From positions 1-18,855 of the forward strand of contig JAXMJH010000055.1 of assembly GCA_034376725.1 (NCBI GenBank): 18,855 nucleotides of DNA, in the 5' to 3' direction. The notes under the pieces were generated by a model. The model searched no databases, was not told the origin of the DNA, and worked only from the letters and a program-made list of their open reading frames with translations. This DNA is from UBA11164 sp034376725 (GTDB lineage Bacteria > Pseudomonadota > Gammaproteobacteria > Xanthomonadales > Xanthomonadaceae). Position 1 is the stretch's first letter, and each line of letters begins with the position of its first letter. Below are positions 7,967 through 14,978 of this stretch, one piece after another. Made by a program: the position numbers and the translations under genes.

Positions 7967-8572
7967 ATGATCGAAAAACCCCACGCACCATCCACCGACC
8001 GCAACCGCGAACCGATCCTTGCCGAGCTGGGTCCGCTGTTTGCCGACCGCAGCCGGGTTCTGGAAATCGGCAGCGGCACCGGCCAGCACGCGGTGTTTTT
8101 CGCCGCCGCGCTGGATCACCTGGTGTGGCAGTGTTCGGACCGGCCCGAGAATCTGCACGGCATCCGCGCCTGGCTGGATCACGCCGCGCTGGCCAACACC
8201 CCACCTCCGATCACCCTCGACGTGCGCCACGGGCCGTGGCCCGGCCGGCGCTTCGATGCGGTATTCAGCGCCAATACCCTGCACATCATGGCGTGGGACG
8301 CGGTAAAAGCGCTGTTCGCCGGTCTGTCCGCCGTGCTGGAAGACGGCGCCAAAGTGGCGATCTACGGGCCGTTCAACCGCAATGGATCAGCAACCAGCGA
8401 AGGCAACACCGCCTTCGACGCCAAACTGCGCGCCGAGCACCCGGACATGGGCCTGCGCGACGCCGAAGCGGTCGACGCCCTGGCGAATGCCGCCGGCCTG
8501 AGCCTGATCGCCGACATCGCCATGCCGGCCAACAATGCCTTGCGGGTGTGGCGGCTGGGTGTGTCGGGTTAA
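7967..8572 (+). CDS. DUF938-type SAM-dependent methyltransferase
   Basis: A 201-residue protein of the DUF938 family, a class I SAM-dependent methyltransferase fold whose substrate is generally not established. The family N-terminus SxxxxRNxxPIL is seen at residues 9-18. Motif I is VLEIGSGTGQHAVFF (31-45), the segment FDAVFSANTLHIMAW follows the fourth strand, and YGPFNRNG is the family's conserved loop. The C-terminal strand pair ends in SLIADIAMPANNALRVWRL. The ATG at 7967 is chosen because it gives the family's normal length and conserved N-terminus. The 3' end of this gene (8496-8537) recurs almost exactly at 13241-13282, beyond a 4.7-kb accessory segment. Confidence 0.9.
   Translation: MIEKPHAPSTDRNREPILAELGPLFADRSRVLEIGSGTGQHAVFFAAALDHLVWQCSDRPENLHGIRAWLDHAALANTPPPITLDVRHGPWPGRRFDAVFSANTLHIMAWDAVKALFAGLSAVLEDGAKVAIYGPFNRNGSATSEGNTAFDAKLRAEHPDMGLRDAEAVDALANAAGLSLIADIAMPANNALRVWRLGVSG
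8496..8537 (+). repeat. Direct repeat copy 1 (3' end of DUF938 gene)
   Basis: These 42 bases encode SLIADIAMPAN and neighbouring residues of the intact methyltransferase. They match 13241-13282 at 40 of 42 positions, with differences at 8515 (c versus t) and 8534 (a versus t). The two copies have the same orientation and bracket the accessory genes. Confidence 0.85.
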
Positions 8573-8794
8573 GTGGACCCAAGGGTCCGCACCAGCCCTG
8601 CTATCGCGATGCGCTGAGACTTTAGTTGCGGTCGCGACACCCGGTACTTGCAGGGCGCCTGCGCGAGGCCGTCATCCCGACGGCGTCGCGACGCTCTGGG
8701 TATCGGTGGCGAGCTACAAAGGCACCGAGCATCGTGCCAGGCCACTGCGTCTTCGCGGTCGCCGATCCGGCACCGTTCAGTCAAGGAAACCAAC
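8573..8794. other. Intergenic leader before the three-gene cassette
   Basis: No gene is supported in these 222 bases. Two GTCGCGAC palindromic octamers occur, near 8631 and 8686, and AAGGAAA lies just before the next start. I could not identify a convincing sigma-70 promoter. Confidence 0.4.
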
Positions 8795-9646
8795 ATGAAC
8801 GAAGCACACGAAGGAACAACCGTAGCGGTTTCAGAGGCAGCAAGACTCGACGAGATCGGCTTTCCCGAGTTCACCACCAAGCTGGTCACCGACGTTTTCG
8901 ACGCCCTGGTGTCGGCCAATCTGCGACAGACCGAGTCCTTCATCGAGCTGTTGCAGCAAACCAGCAAATCCCTGACCGATTTCATCAACGACACCCGCGA
9001 CGACATCAGCGGCGAGCAGATATTGCAGTTCTTGACTGCGCTGCTTCCAGAAGTTGACGCGAACAACGAGGTCGTCGAGAACGGTACGACCAAGGTGGTG
9101 GCGGGTGGGGTACTGACTCCGGACGATGCGAAAAAATTAAACGACGCACTCGAAATAGAGGGATTCCCCGCCGTAACAGGCAGCACGGGTCCGGCACAAG
9201 ACAACCAAATCACGGTACCTGCGGCGAGCGGTACACCCTCATCGAACCTGAGTGCCGACCTGATCAAAACCATCCTCACCGCCGTCGCCAACCGCATCGC
9301 CGCGAACAAGTACAGCCTGCTGCGAGAAATGTTCCGGCAGGGTCTGCTGCGCCTGGTGGTTGAGGACGGCGTGATCGAAACGCGCCTGACGTTCAACACC
9401 TACGGTTCGTCGTACTACAACAACAACACCAGCGAGTTCCAACGCAAAGATTTCAATGTCCGGGCCAGGGCGAGAACGGGCTGGGCGCTGTCGAAATGGG
9501 TCAGCGCCGCTGCCTCCACCGGGTACACCTCGGTCAGTGTCAACACGGCCCACTCCAGCAGTCAGGACAGGTCCGGGAGTAGCGTTCAGATCTTCGGCAT
9601 GGTCCGCATCAACTTCAAGACCGACTTCCTGCCGCTTGCTGGCTGA
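8795..9646 (+). CDS. Unrecognised cassette protein 1 (DUF2589-like layout)
   Basis: A 283-residue protein that I cannot place in a named family with confidence. An N-terminal helical block (about 20-65) contains IGFPEFTTKLVTDVFDALVS, shared with the next gene (17 identities over 31 aligned residues). A variable middle follows (70-150), then a helix and strand segment with LLRLVVEDGVIETRLTF (184-200). The C-terminal third is strand-rich and full of Ser/Asn/Thr, ending in VQIFGMVRINFKTDF. A leading helix with an A-x-x-x-Q-T-x-x-FI pattern and a closing strand pair around a polar Ser/Asp loop resembles the DUF2589 layout, but this is by eye only. There is no signal peptide or membrane helix. It heads a tight three-gene operon, and the ATG at 8795 follows AAGGAAA. 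Confidence 0.75.
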   Translation: MNEAHEGTTVAVSEAARLDEIGFPEFTTKLVTDVFDALVSANLRQTESFIELLQQTSKSLTDFINDTRDDISGEQILQFLTALLPEVDANNEVVENGTTKVVAGGVLTPDDAKKLNDALEIEGFPAVTGSTGPAQDNQITVPAASGTPSSNLSADLIKTILTAVANRIAANKYSLLREMFRQGLLRLVVEDGVIETRLTFNTYGSSYYNNNTSEFQRKDFNVRARARTGWALSKWVSAAASTGYTSVSVNTAHSSSQDRSGSSVQIFGMVRINFKTDFLPLAG

Positions 9647-9661
9647 CCGGAGCCCGATGCC

Positions 9662-10513
9662 ATGTCCGATCCCGTTCCTCGTCCAGTCGAACTCGGCTTT
9701 GCCGAGTTCGTGGCGAAACTCGTATCCGACGTGTTCGACGCCGTGGTGTCCGCCCAGGTCGAGCAGCGGGATCGGATTGCCAGTCTTGACCGGCTGTTGG
9801 AGCTGGACGAAGACCGCTTCATCGAGGCCATGCTCGCCGAGGAGACCGTTCGCAGCGGTGTGCTTGAGCGCCTGCTGGTGCTTTTTCCGATCGAGGGCGA
9901 GGCCGGTCATGGCATCACCGTCGGCGCCGCCTACAAACCCGGTGGACCGCGCACCCAGGAACAACCGGCCGTGTTCGAGAAGACCGGCTTGACACTGGTG
10001 CAGGGCGTAGACTTTGCGCAGCAGAAATTGACCGAGGCCGGCGTGGCGCGCATCTATCGGCATTTGGCGGCGCCGTTTGCGCGCGCGCGTCGCGATACAG
10101 CCGTGTCGCTGCTTCATGAAGGCATGCCGAAATTGCGGATCGACAGTGGCCGTGTACTGGCGAAGCTCACCTTCCGCAGCGAAGTCGGCGCGGACTCAAG
10201 CGCCGGTGAAGCGGGCACGCCCGCCGCCGCGCCCGAACCAGCCAGCGCCGCACGCGCCGCACCGACTGCAAGCGCCGCGACGGCGGAGAAGGCAACACCC
10301 CGGCTGGCCGGACTCCAGCTACCGCCATCCCTGGCCGAAGCCGTGCGGACAGCCCAACCGGCGACCGTTTCCGCCGTCAGCCTCAATCCTGTGCGCAACG
10401 CCGCGCCGGCACGGCTGCTGGTCAAGCCGGCCAGCAGCAGCAATCCCCAGGACGCGCAATCGACTTCGGAGATCTACAGCGAGGTCGAGATTCACTTCAA
10501 AGTGATCGCATGA
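9662..10513 (+). CDS. Unrecognised cassette protein 2, paralogue of protein 1
   Basis: A second 283-residue protein with an N-terminal block (10-40, ELGFAEFVAKLVSDVFDAVV) clearly homologous to that of the preceding gene. Its LLHEGMPKLRIDSGRVLAKLTF segment (150-171) aligns with the corresponding segment of protein 1, and both end with a short beta strand (here SEIYSEVEIHFKVIA). Between them lies an Ala/Pro-rich linker (about 178-212) that is probably disordered and is absent from the paralogue. No enzymatic motif is visible, so a structural or adaptor role seems more likely than catalysis. GGAG (9649-9652) precedes the ATG by nine bases, and the stop overlaps the next ATG as ATGA. Confidence 0.75.
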   Translation: MSDPVPRPVELGFAEFVAKLVSDVFDAVVSAQVEQRDRIASLDRLLELDEDRFIEAMLAEETVRSGVLERLLVLFPIEGEAGHGITVGAAYKPGGPRTQEQPAVFEKTGLTLVQGVDFAQQKLTEAGVARIYRHLAAPFARARRDTAVSLLHEGMPKLRIDSGRVLAKLTFRSEVGADSSAGEAGTPAAAPEPASAARAAPTASAATAEKATPRLAGLQLPPSLAEAVRTAQPATVSAVSLNPVRNAAPARLLVKPASSSNPQDAQSTSEIYSEVEIHFKVIA

Positions 10514-11205
10514 ACAAGCTCGATACCGTTGATTTGCCTGGCCTGTTGGCGACCGTGCACGGGGATCTGGCGGCAGCCGTCGCGCAACCCGACCGACACG
10601 GCCACTCGATACAGGTCTCCCGCATCCGCGTGCGGATGGGCAGGGTTCGCGATGGCGCGCAGTCCGATTCGCCGTTTCTGGACACCGAGCGTTATCCCGC
10701 CGCTGCCGGGGGCTGGCTGATCGACGCGATGTTCGTTCCCGGCTCAGGACCCGGGATCGGGGCGCTTGCGCCCGATGCGCCCGGCTTCCCGAGCCTCGGA
10801 CTGTCGCCCGACTTGGCAGTCTCATCGCTGGAGGGTGTTGGCGCTGTTCGCGGCGCGATCCTCCAACGGCTCGGGGTGACGACCTTGGGCGCGCTGATCG
10901 AAGCGTCCACCCAGGAATCGGTCGCGCTCGTCGACGGGTTGGGTCGAAAAACCCTGCGGCGGCTGAGCGCACTCGCACGCCTGGCGACGGCGCCACCGCC
11001 GGTTTTGCTCCCGGCAGCCATGGTGGAGCACAGCGTCGATGCGCTGTTGCACCAGCCGAAACGCTCACTGACCGAGTGGTTCTCCGATCAGCAGGCAGAA
11101 ATGGTTGTGCAGTGGCTGACCATGCTCGAAATCGCCCTCGACGACGCCTTGCTGAAACGGACCAGGCTGAAGCGTCTTCTGACCGAGCCACCGCGACAGC
11201 CGTAA
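10510..11205 (+). CDS. Unrecognised cassette protein 3 with double helix-hairpin-helix
   Basis: A 231-residue protein. The N-terminus (7-46, VDLPGLLATVHGDL then SIQVSRIRVRMGRV) is a helix followed by a strand, faintly like trypco2-type domains. Residues about 105-157 hold two successive helix-hairpin-helix units, LEGVGAVRGAILQRLGVTTL and VDGLGRKTLRRLSAL, of the kind that bind DNA backbone or mediate protein contacts. A helical C-terminal part (165-231) follows, ending in a basic LKRTRLKRLL segment. Its ATG overlaps the previous stop by four bases, so it is coupled to proteins 1 and 2. I do not recognise the whole protein, and the DNA-binding suggestion is inference from the hairpins. Confidence 0.75.
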   Translation: MNKLDTVDLPGLLATVHGDLAAAVAQPDRHGHSIQVSRIRVRMGRVRDGAQSDSPFLDTERYPAAAGGWLIDAMFVPGSGPGIGALAPDAPGFPSLGLSPDLAVSSLEGVGAVRGAILQRLGVTTLGALIEASTQESVALVDGLGRKTLRRLSALARLATAPPPVLLPAAMVEHSVDALLHQPKRSLTEWFSDQQAEMVVQWLTMLEIALDDALLKRTRLKRLLTEPPRQP

Positions 11206-11285
11206 TGCCGATCAACTCGCAGAGCGCGCCACTGGCGCGGTCTGGGCTGCTGGTCTGCAATTGAGGTGCCCCCTATGCGGAAGCG

Positions 11286-11308
11286 CGCGATCCATGGACG
11301 CGATCGCG
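11286..11308. terminator. Possible hairpin between convergent transcripts
   Basis: CGCGATC (11286-11292) and GATCGCG (11302-11308) can pair around a nine-base loop. The site lies between the convergent cassette (plus) and RES gene (minus). There is no T-tract, so this is a weak call. The rest of 11206-11417 shows no gene. Confidence 0.28.
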
Positions 11309-11417
11309 TTCGCCGTTCAGTGTCACGTTGGGTCGGGTAAGCAAGGACAGGCGAAGAAAGCCCCGCAGCCGAATATTCGCCCTGACCCAGACTTTGCTGG
11401 TTTGTGAATTTTGCGGC

Positions 11418-12137
11418 CTACGGATCCATCTCCGGGCCTCGAATGTCGCCCGTGCCAGTGAGCGGAACCGGCCACGAGAAGCCGCACGCGGTCAATTCAT
11501 CTCGCAATTTGGGATGGCCGTGGATCGGATCATCAAGCCTGATCGGCGCCTCGACTTCTTGCCACCAGTGGTCGGACATCGGCGGGGCGTAGGCCAGGAA
11601 CGCCCTGGAAGCACTGTGCTGACGCGATGGCCAGGATAGCACTGGCATCTCGGTACACCCTACCGCCTTCAGGTTCGCGAGAAGTGCCGCCGCCGCCTCG
11701 TGTGTCGCCGAGTGGTCCGGTGTTTGCAGCCATCCTTGCACCACGGCCCACGGCTTGCCATCCGGTAAAAGCCCGAAGCGGCGCATGGTGGGCTGCGTCA
11801 GATCCAGCAGCGGTATGCCATCCGCCACCACTTTGATCTTGACCGCGCGCAAGTGCTGTAAATCCTCGAAGCTGATCTCCACTTGGCCATGCTCATCGGG
11901 CTCGACATTGCGCAGCACCGCCTCCCAAAGCGCGCCGGCCAGCGTGTCCGCGAAGTAATACATGGCGTGCGCTCCGCTTTTGAGCGCCAGTCGCGCGGTC
12001 GATTTCGGGTTGGGTTGCCGTGGCATCACCGCCCTGCCATCGTCCAGCAGCGCCGGGTAGACGTGCCAGAACTCTCCATCTCTCGTCAGGGTTGCAAACT
12101 CCGGTTTATTCGCGAACCAGGGTTTACCACAGGGCAT
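11418..12137 (-). CDS. RES-domain toxin (NAD+-degrading type)
   Basis: A 239-residue RES-domain protein. RES toxins of Xre/MbcA-RES modules degrade NAD+ and arrest growth. The domain core is visible: an Arg-rich approach (R40, R49), then GAHAMYYFADTLAGALWEAVLR (55-76), where E72 sits at the conserved glutamate, and VLSWPSRQHSASRAFLAY (167-184), where S171 sits at the conserved serine. It is longer than many RES proteins, with a C-terminal extension from about residue 185. I chose the ATG at 12137, which overlaps the upstream antitoxin-like gene by 14 bases; an in-frame start at 12167 would add ten residues. The antitoxin-then-toxin order is the canonical arrangement. Confidence 0.78.
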   Translation of the reverse strand: MPCGKPWFANKPEFATLTRDGEFWHVYPALLDDGRAVMPRQPNPKSTARLALKSGAHAMYYFADTLAGALWEAVLRNVEPDEHGQVEISFEDLQHLRAVKIKVVADGIPLLDLTQPTMRRFGLLPDGKPWAVVQGWLQTPDHSATHEAAAALLANLKAVGCTEMPVLSWPSRQHSASRAFLAYAPPMSDHWWQEVEAPIRLDDPIHGHPKLRDELTACGFSWPVPLTGTGDIRGPEMDP

Positions 12138-13095
12138 CGCGCGACTCCGAAAACTGCTTGCGCGCAACTTCCAGCACCCGGCCAGGGTCGGTAGACAGCA
12201 CCTCGGACGGGCGTTGTTTTTCCAGCAGCGCGTGAGGCGTGTTAAGCCACTGCGCTTGCGCCCAACCCGAGCCGTTTCCTTTCGGCAGCAGCGCCAGCAA
12301 GCGTTTCATCTCCGGCACAATGCCTTCGGCGGTGAACTGGTAGTCCGGGTATTTGTAGCGATTCTCCGGCGCCATCCATACGCCGAGAATCTCACCATTG
12401 CGCCGCAGCCGGCTAGCCATCTGGCGGGCGTTTTCCGCCTTGGAGCCACACACGCCTGCCACTTCAGTGGCGGTGAACCACGGTTCGGCGAGGTCAGCCC
12501 GTCGCGTTGCCGCCGCCGTCAGATCTTCGACGGAGCCTGCACGCTCAGGCGCGTCGGTTGCCTTCAAGGTGCGGGTGTATTCGATCGTCAAAAACCGGTT
12601 CAGGGTCTCGATGGCGTCGGCATTGGCATCGACTTCCACCACCATTTGATCGGGGCCGGCATCCTCAAGCCAAGACTCAATGCCCCGGATGCCAGAACCC
12701 ATCAGCGGTCGGGCTTGATGCGCGACCAGTCCATCCGCGTTGAGCCACCCGTAGAGAACGCCCCTGTAGTCGATGCTCGACTTGGTCTCCGCCGTTTGGC
12801 CTTTGCGTCGCCTGTCCGGGCGCTTCCCCGACAGTGGTTCTGCCTGCGCCGGTTTCGCATGCCAGGTCACGGCTTCGCGCGCCATCAGCGGTCCCTTGGT
12901 CGCAAGCCGAGAGAACTGCTCCAAGCCGTGCGCTTCGCCCGGCTTGCCTTCGGGGATGTAGACCCGCAGACCCTTGCCGCCCAGCTCGGCGAAGCCCTTG
13001 AGATGCCCCGTGGTGCTGTTGCGTTCGAGCATGCCGAGCTTTACCGCAGCCTTGCCACCTTCATCGGTAAGTTGGAAGTAATAAACATGGCTCAT
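12124..13095 (-). CDS. Large Xre/MbcA/ParS-type antitoxin with N-terminal extension
   Basis: A 323-residue protein directly upstream of, and overlapping, the RES gene. Residues about 205-253 form a helix-turn-helix (FTATEVAGVCGSKAENARQ) with a wing-like RYKYPDYQF segment. Residues 255-315 resemble the MbcA/ParS/Xre toxin-binding domain (W-x-x-A-Q-WLNTPHALLEKQRPSEVL, then STDPGRVLEVARK). Such antitoxins are usually 120-180 residues. Here about 180 extra N-terminal residues, beginning MSHVYYFQLTDEGG and including a basic RPDRRRKGQT linker (92-101), precede them; I do not recognise this part. It likely represses its own promoter and neutralises the RES toxin. The ATG at 13095 has only a weak ribosome site. 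Confidence 0.72.
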   Translation of the reverse strand: MSHVYYFQLTDEGGKAAVKLGMLERNSTTGHLKGFAELGGKGLRVYIPEGKPGEAHGLEQFSRLATKGPLMAREAVTWHAKPAQAEPLSGKRPDRRRKGQTAETKSSIDYRGVLYGWLNADGLVAHQARPLMGSGIRGIESWLEDAGPDQMVVEVDANADAIETLNRFLTIEYTRTLKATDAPERAGSVEDLTAAATRRADLAEPWFTATEVAGVCGSKAENARQMASRLRRNGEILGVWMAPENRYKYPDYQFTAEGIVPEMKRLLALLPKGNGSGWAQAQWLNTPHALLEKQRPSEVLSTDPGRVLEVARKQFSESRDALW

Positions 13096-13149
13096 GTGGA
13101 TATCCGTAAGCGGGCCTCCTGCCTTGTGGTCGGGCCGTTTCGTGAAAGC

Positions 13150-13177
13150 ATGTTACACCCGTTACACCTTTAGGCAA
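13150..13177 (-). promoter_or_regulatory. Putative promoter/operator of the RES module
   Basis: On the minus strand, TTGCCT (13177-13172) and TAACAT (13155-13150) are 16 bases apart, each matching the sigma-70 consensus at four of six positions. The spacer and -10 contain two direct copies of the octamer GGTGTAAC (plus strand GTTACACC at 13152-13159 and 13161-13168), nine bases apart. These could be the binding sites of the HTH antitoxin. Confidence 0.38.
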
Positions 13178-13240
13178 GTCTGAACCTGAACCAGCCCCAG
13201 GTCCAGAAGTGGGGCCAGGATCGGCATGTCGCGAGGTACC

Positions 13241-13282
13241 GCCTGAGCCTGATCGCCGATATCGCCATGCCGGCCAACTATG
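13241..13282 (+). pseudogene. Remnant of DUF938 gene 3' end (direct repeat copy 2)
   Basis: This stretch matches 8496-8537 at 40 of 42 positions and encodes the same LSLIADIAMPAN peptide. Homology stops abruptly on the left. On the right a frame-shifted MIVTVWG may correspond to the end of a diverged methyltransferase copy (ALRVWRL in the intact gene). There is no intact gene around it. It lies just upstream of the RES-module promoter. Confidence 0.75.
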
Positions 13283-13728
13283 ATCGTCACAGTCTGGGGG
13301 CCGGGCGGCTGTCACCCTCGACTCGCCACTCCGTCACGTCGAACCATTCAGGCTTCAACAGGTCATCGCAAACGCCGTGAAGCACTCCATGCGCCTATCG
13401 CTGCGCTGTGGCGGAGGGTCGGCCATCTCCGGTGCGCGGCATGGTTCACAACAGGTCTTCGGCCCTCGCGATGACGGGATGAGCGTGGCAATGATTAAGG
13501 GGTGAAAGGCTCTCGCGACGACGATCCCGGCGTCTCGCCATGAGTCCTCCGCACGCTCATGGTTCGTGCGCGGCTCCGGTTACTTTGGAGCGGGCTTTCA
13601 CCACCAAGAGAGTGAATCTGCCTCGCAATTATTGGCCGCCCCCGCAGGATCACGGTCCCTGTGTCGTTTGGCATGGAAACTCAGGCCGTGTATAGAAAAC
13701 TGCGCCGGCGGCGAAGCGATAAAGTCAA
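13283..13728. other. Gene-poor stretch between the RES module and the RNA ligase operon
   Basis: I see no convincing gene here; the reading frames are short and have no recognisable content. It holds a possible diverged tail of the methyltransferase remnant at its left edge and a hairpin at 13538-13562. It lies downstream of the RNA ligase and upstream of the RES module on the minus strand. Confidence 0.5.
13538..13562 (-). terminator. Possible hairpin downstream of the RNA ligase operon
   Basis: CCATGAG (13538-13544) pairs with CTCATGG (13556-13562) around an 11-base loop. It lies about 170 bases past the RNA ligase stop on that gene's strand. No T-tract follows, so it is only a candidate terminator. 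Confidence 0.22.
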
Positions 13729-14430
13729 TCAGCGTCTGTACGTGGCCGACGGTGCGCAATGATTCCACTGCACGCCGCGCCGCCGCCAATGCTGGTCTAT
13801 GGCCTGGGAGAAATCGGGACGAACCAACTTGGCCCGCGCGATCATATGCTGAGCATCCTGCTTGCGCACGACGATGCCTTCCATCGGGCCGTCGCGGTAG
13901 CGGCTGGGACAGGCGTCGAGCAGGTGTTTGAGTTGCTCTTGGGTGTAGCCTCCGCGTCCGAGTTCCGGGACGGTCGGCACTCCGATCGCTGTCGCCCAGG
14001 CATTGCGGCGCTCGGTACACCAGAACCGCTCGGTAGCACGCTCGTAGATGTCGAATATCAACCACCAATCCGGCAAGGCCGTGTAGTCGAGCGAGTGCCG
14101 CGCCGCGCACCATTCTCCGAACACGATGCGGCCCGGAGTCAGCACATCCCGCAGGGCAGCCTTGTGTGCCTGCAACCACCCGACCAGACGCGAGAACTGA
14201 CCGGTGTAAGGCGGCTGTAGATACTGGCCGCGATTCTGCGCGCGCAGTTCCCCATCATCGCCAAGGGAAATACCCAGATTCGCACCATCGAGCTTTTCCT
14301 CGATCACCACCTCGCCGGCCAGCAGTTCTTTGGCCTCGCCAGGCGACAGCAGCTTGTCGTCACGCGGCTCGCCGGTGCCAAGCCAGGCCAGATGCGGGGT
14401 GTGCGGAAAGCGAAAGAACGGCTCGCTCAT
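13729..14430 (-). CDS. ATP-dependent RNA ligase family protein
   Basis: A 233-residue nucleotidyltransferase of the RNA ligase family, which seals RNA ends through a lysine-AMP intermediate. All core motifs are in order: motif I EEKLDGANLG with adenylated lysine K46, motif Ia-like RAQNRGQYL (63-71), motif III FGEW (104-107), motif IIIa WLIFDIY (123-129), motif IV MEGIVVRK (183-190) and motif V ARAKLVRP (198-205) with K201. It lacks a large C-terminal domain, so it is a minimal ligase resembling stand-alone Rnl-type enzymes. The ATG at 14430 overlaps the stop of the upstream PIN gene (ATGA), showing translational coupling. The partners suggest a role in repairing or processing RNA cut by the nuclease; this is inferred. 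Confidence 0.88.
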   Translation of the reverse strand: MSEPFFRFPHTPHLAWLGTGEPRDDKLLSPGEAKELLAGEVVIEEKLDGANLGISLGDDGELRAQNRGQYLQPPYTGQFSRLVGWLQAHKAALRDVLTPGRIVFGEWCAARHSLDYTALPDWWLIFDIYERATERFWCTERRNAWATAIGVPTVPELGRGGYTQEQLKHLLDACPSRYRDGPMEGIVVRKQDAQHMIARAKLVRPDFSQAIDQHWRRRGVQWNHCAPSATYRR

Positions 14431-14978
14431 GACGCTGGCAGCGGCGGCGGCGGCCGATCCGGAAACTTTCTGGCGTAGACGGCGCGAACATCGTCGGGGC
14501 AGAGGAAATCCACCTGGATACCCGACCTCTCCAGGGCCTGCCACCAATCCAGCCACTTGCTGTCGCCGGCCTGCCAGATCGGCGGCTTGTCGGGGTGGGC
14601 ATGGGCGACCGCAACGAACTTGCGATCGGCTGGATCGAACTGATCCTGCAAGGCGGCATCCGGAAACTCGGCGAATCGACCCTCGGCGGTTGGCGTGATG
14701 CTGACGCGGTGCACCCGCTTGCCATTGGCCTGGTTCTGCAACAGCCATTTCAGGAACGCATCGCCGACTCCCTTGGGCTGGTTGGGCCGGGTTTTATGGC
14801 TGTACTCCTTCAGAATCCGATGGGCGTCGTCAACCACCACGACGCCCGCTCGCTGACGCTGCAACAGGCGCTGCACGCAGGTATCGCGACAGTTCCGAGA
14901 GAAGCCGGCATGGCTGCCGTTGGCGATCAGCAGAACATTGGTGTCGATGACCGCGGCGTCCAAGGCCGGTCCCGTCAT
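14427..14978 (-). CDS. PIN-like nuclease domain protein
   Basis: A 183-residue protein with the layout of a PIN-domain metal-dependent ribonuclease. The first strand AAVIDTNVLLIANG carries D12 and N14. VVVVDDAHRILKEY carries the second acidic position E58, FDPADRKFVAVAHAH carries D118, and WQAGDSKWLDW carries D139, giving the expected quartet of acidic residues. The Pro-rich C-terminus (PPPPLPAS) is probably disordered. The ATG at 14978 overlaps the ATPase stop (ATGA) and the stop overlaps the RNA ligase start. No small antitoxin of the VapB type precedes it, so it is not a standard VapBC toxin. Cutting of RNA is family knowledge; the target is unknown. Confidence 0.8.
   Translation of the reverse strand: MTGPALDAAVIDTNVLLIANGSHAGFSRNCRDTCVQRLLQRQRAGVVVVDDAHRILKEYSHKTRPNQPKGVGDAFLKWLLQNQANGKRVHRVSITPTAEGRFAEFPDAALQDQFDPADRKFVAVAHAHPDKPPIWQAGDSKWLDWWQALERSGIQVDFLCPDDVRAVYARKFPDRPPPPLPAS

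Noticed and set aside
6724..8625. A 633-codon plus-strand open frame across the Na/Pi transporter and methyltransferase genes
   Set aside because: It runs antisense through a clear transporter gene and then in another frame through the methyltransferase. Its composition is typical of a codon-bias shadow.
8573..8794. Noncoding RNA or attachment site in the leader before the cassette
   Set aside because: I found no tRNA-like fold, no convincing promoter and no integrase, only short palindromic octamers.
12214..13173. A 319-codon plus-strand frame opposite the antitoxin gene
   Set aside because: The minus-strand frame has an HTH and a toxin-binding tail and overlaps the RES gene correctly. The plus frame has no recognisable content.
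13194..13215. GCCCCA...TGGGGC inverted repeat near the RES promoter
   Set aside because: A six-base stem in GC-rich DNA without further support; not distinguishable from chance.
14427..14978. PIN gene as a VapBC toxin
   Set aside because: There is no VapB-like antitoxin next to it. Its coupled neighbours are an ATPase and an RNA ligase.
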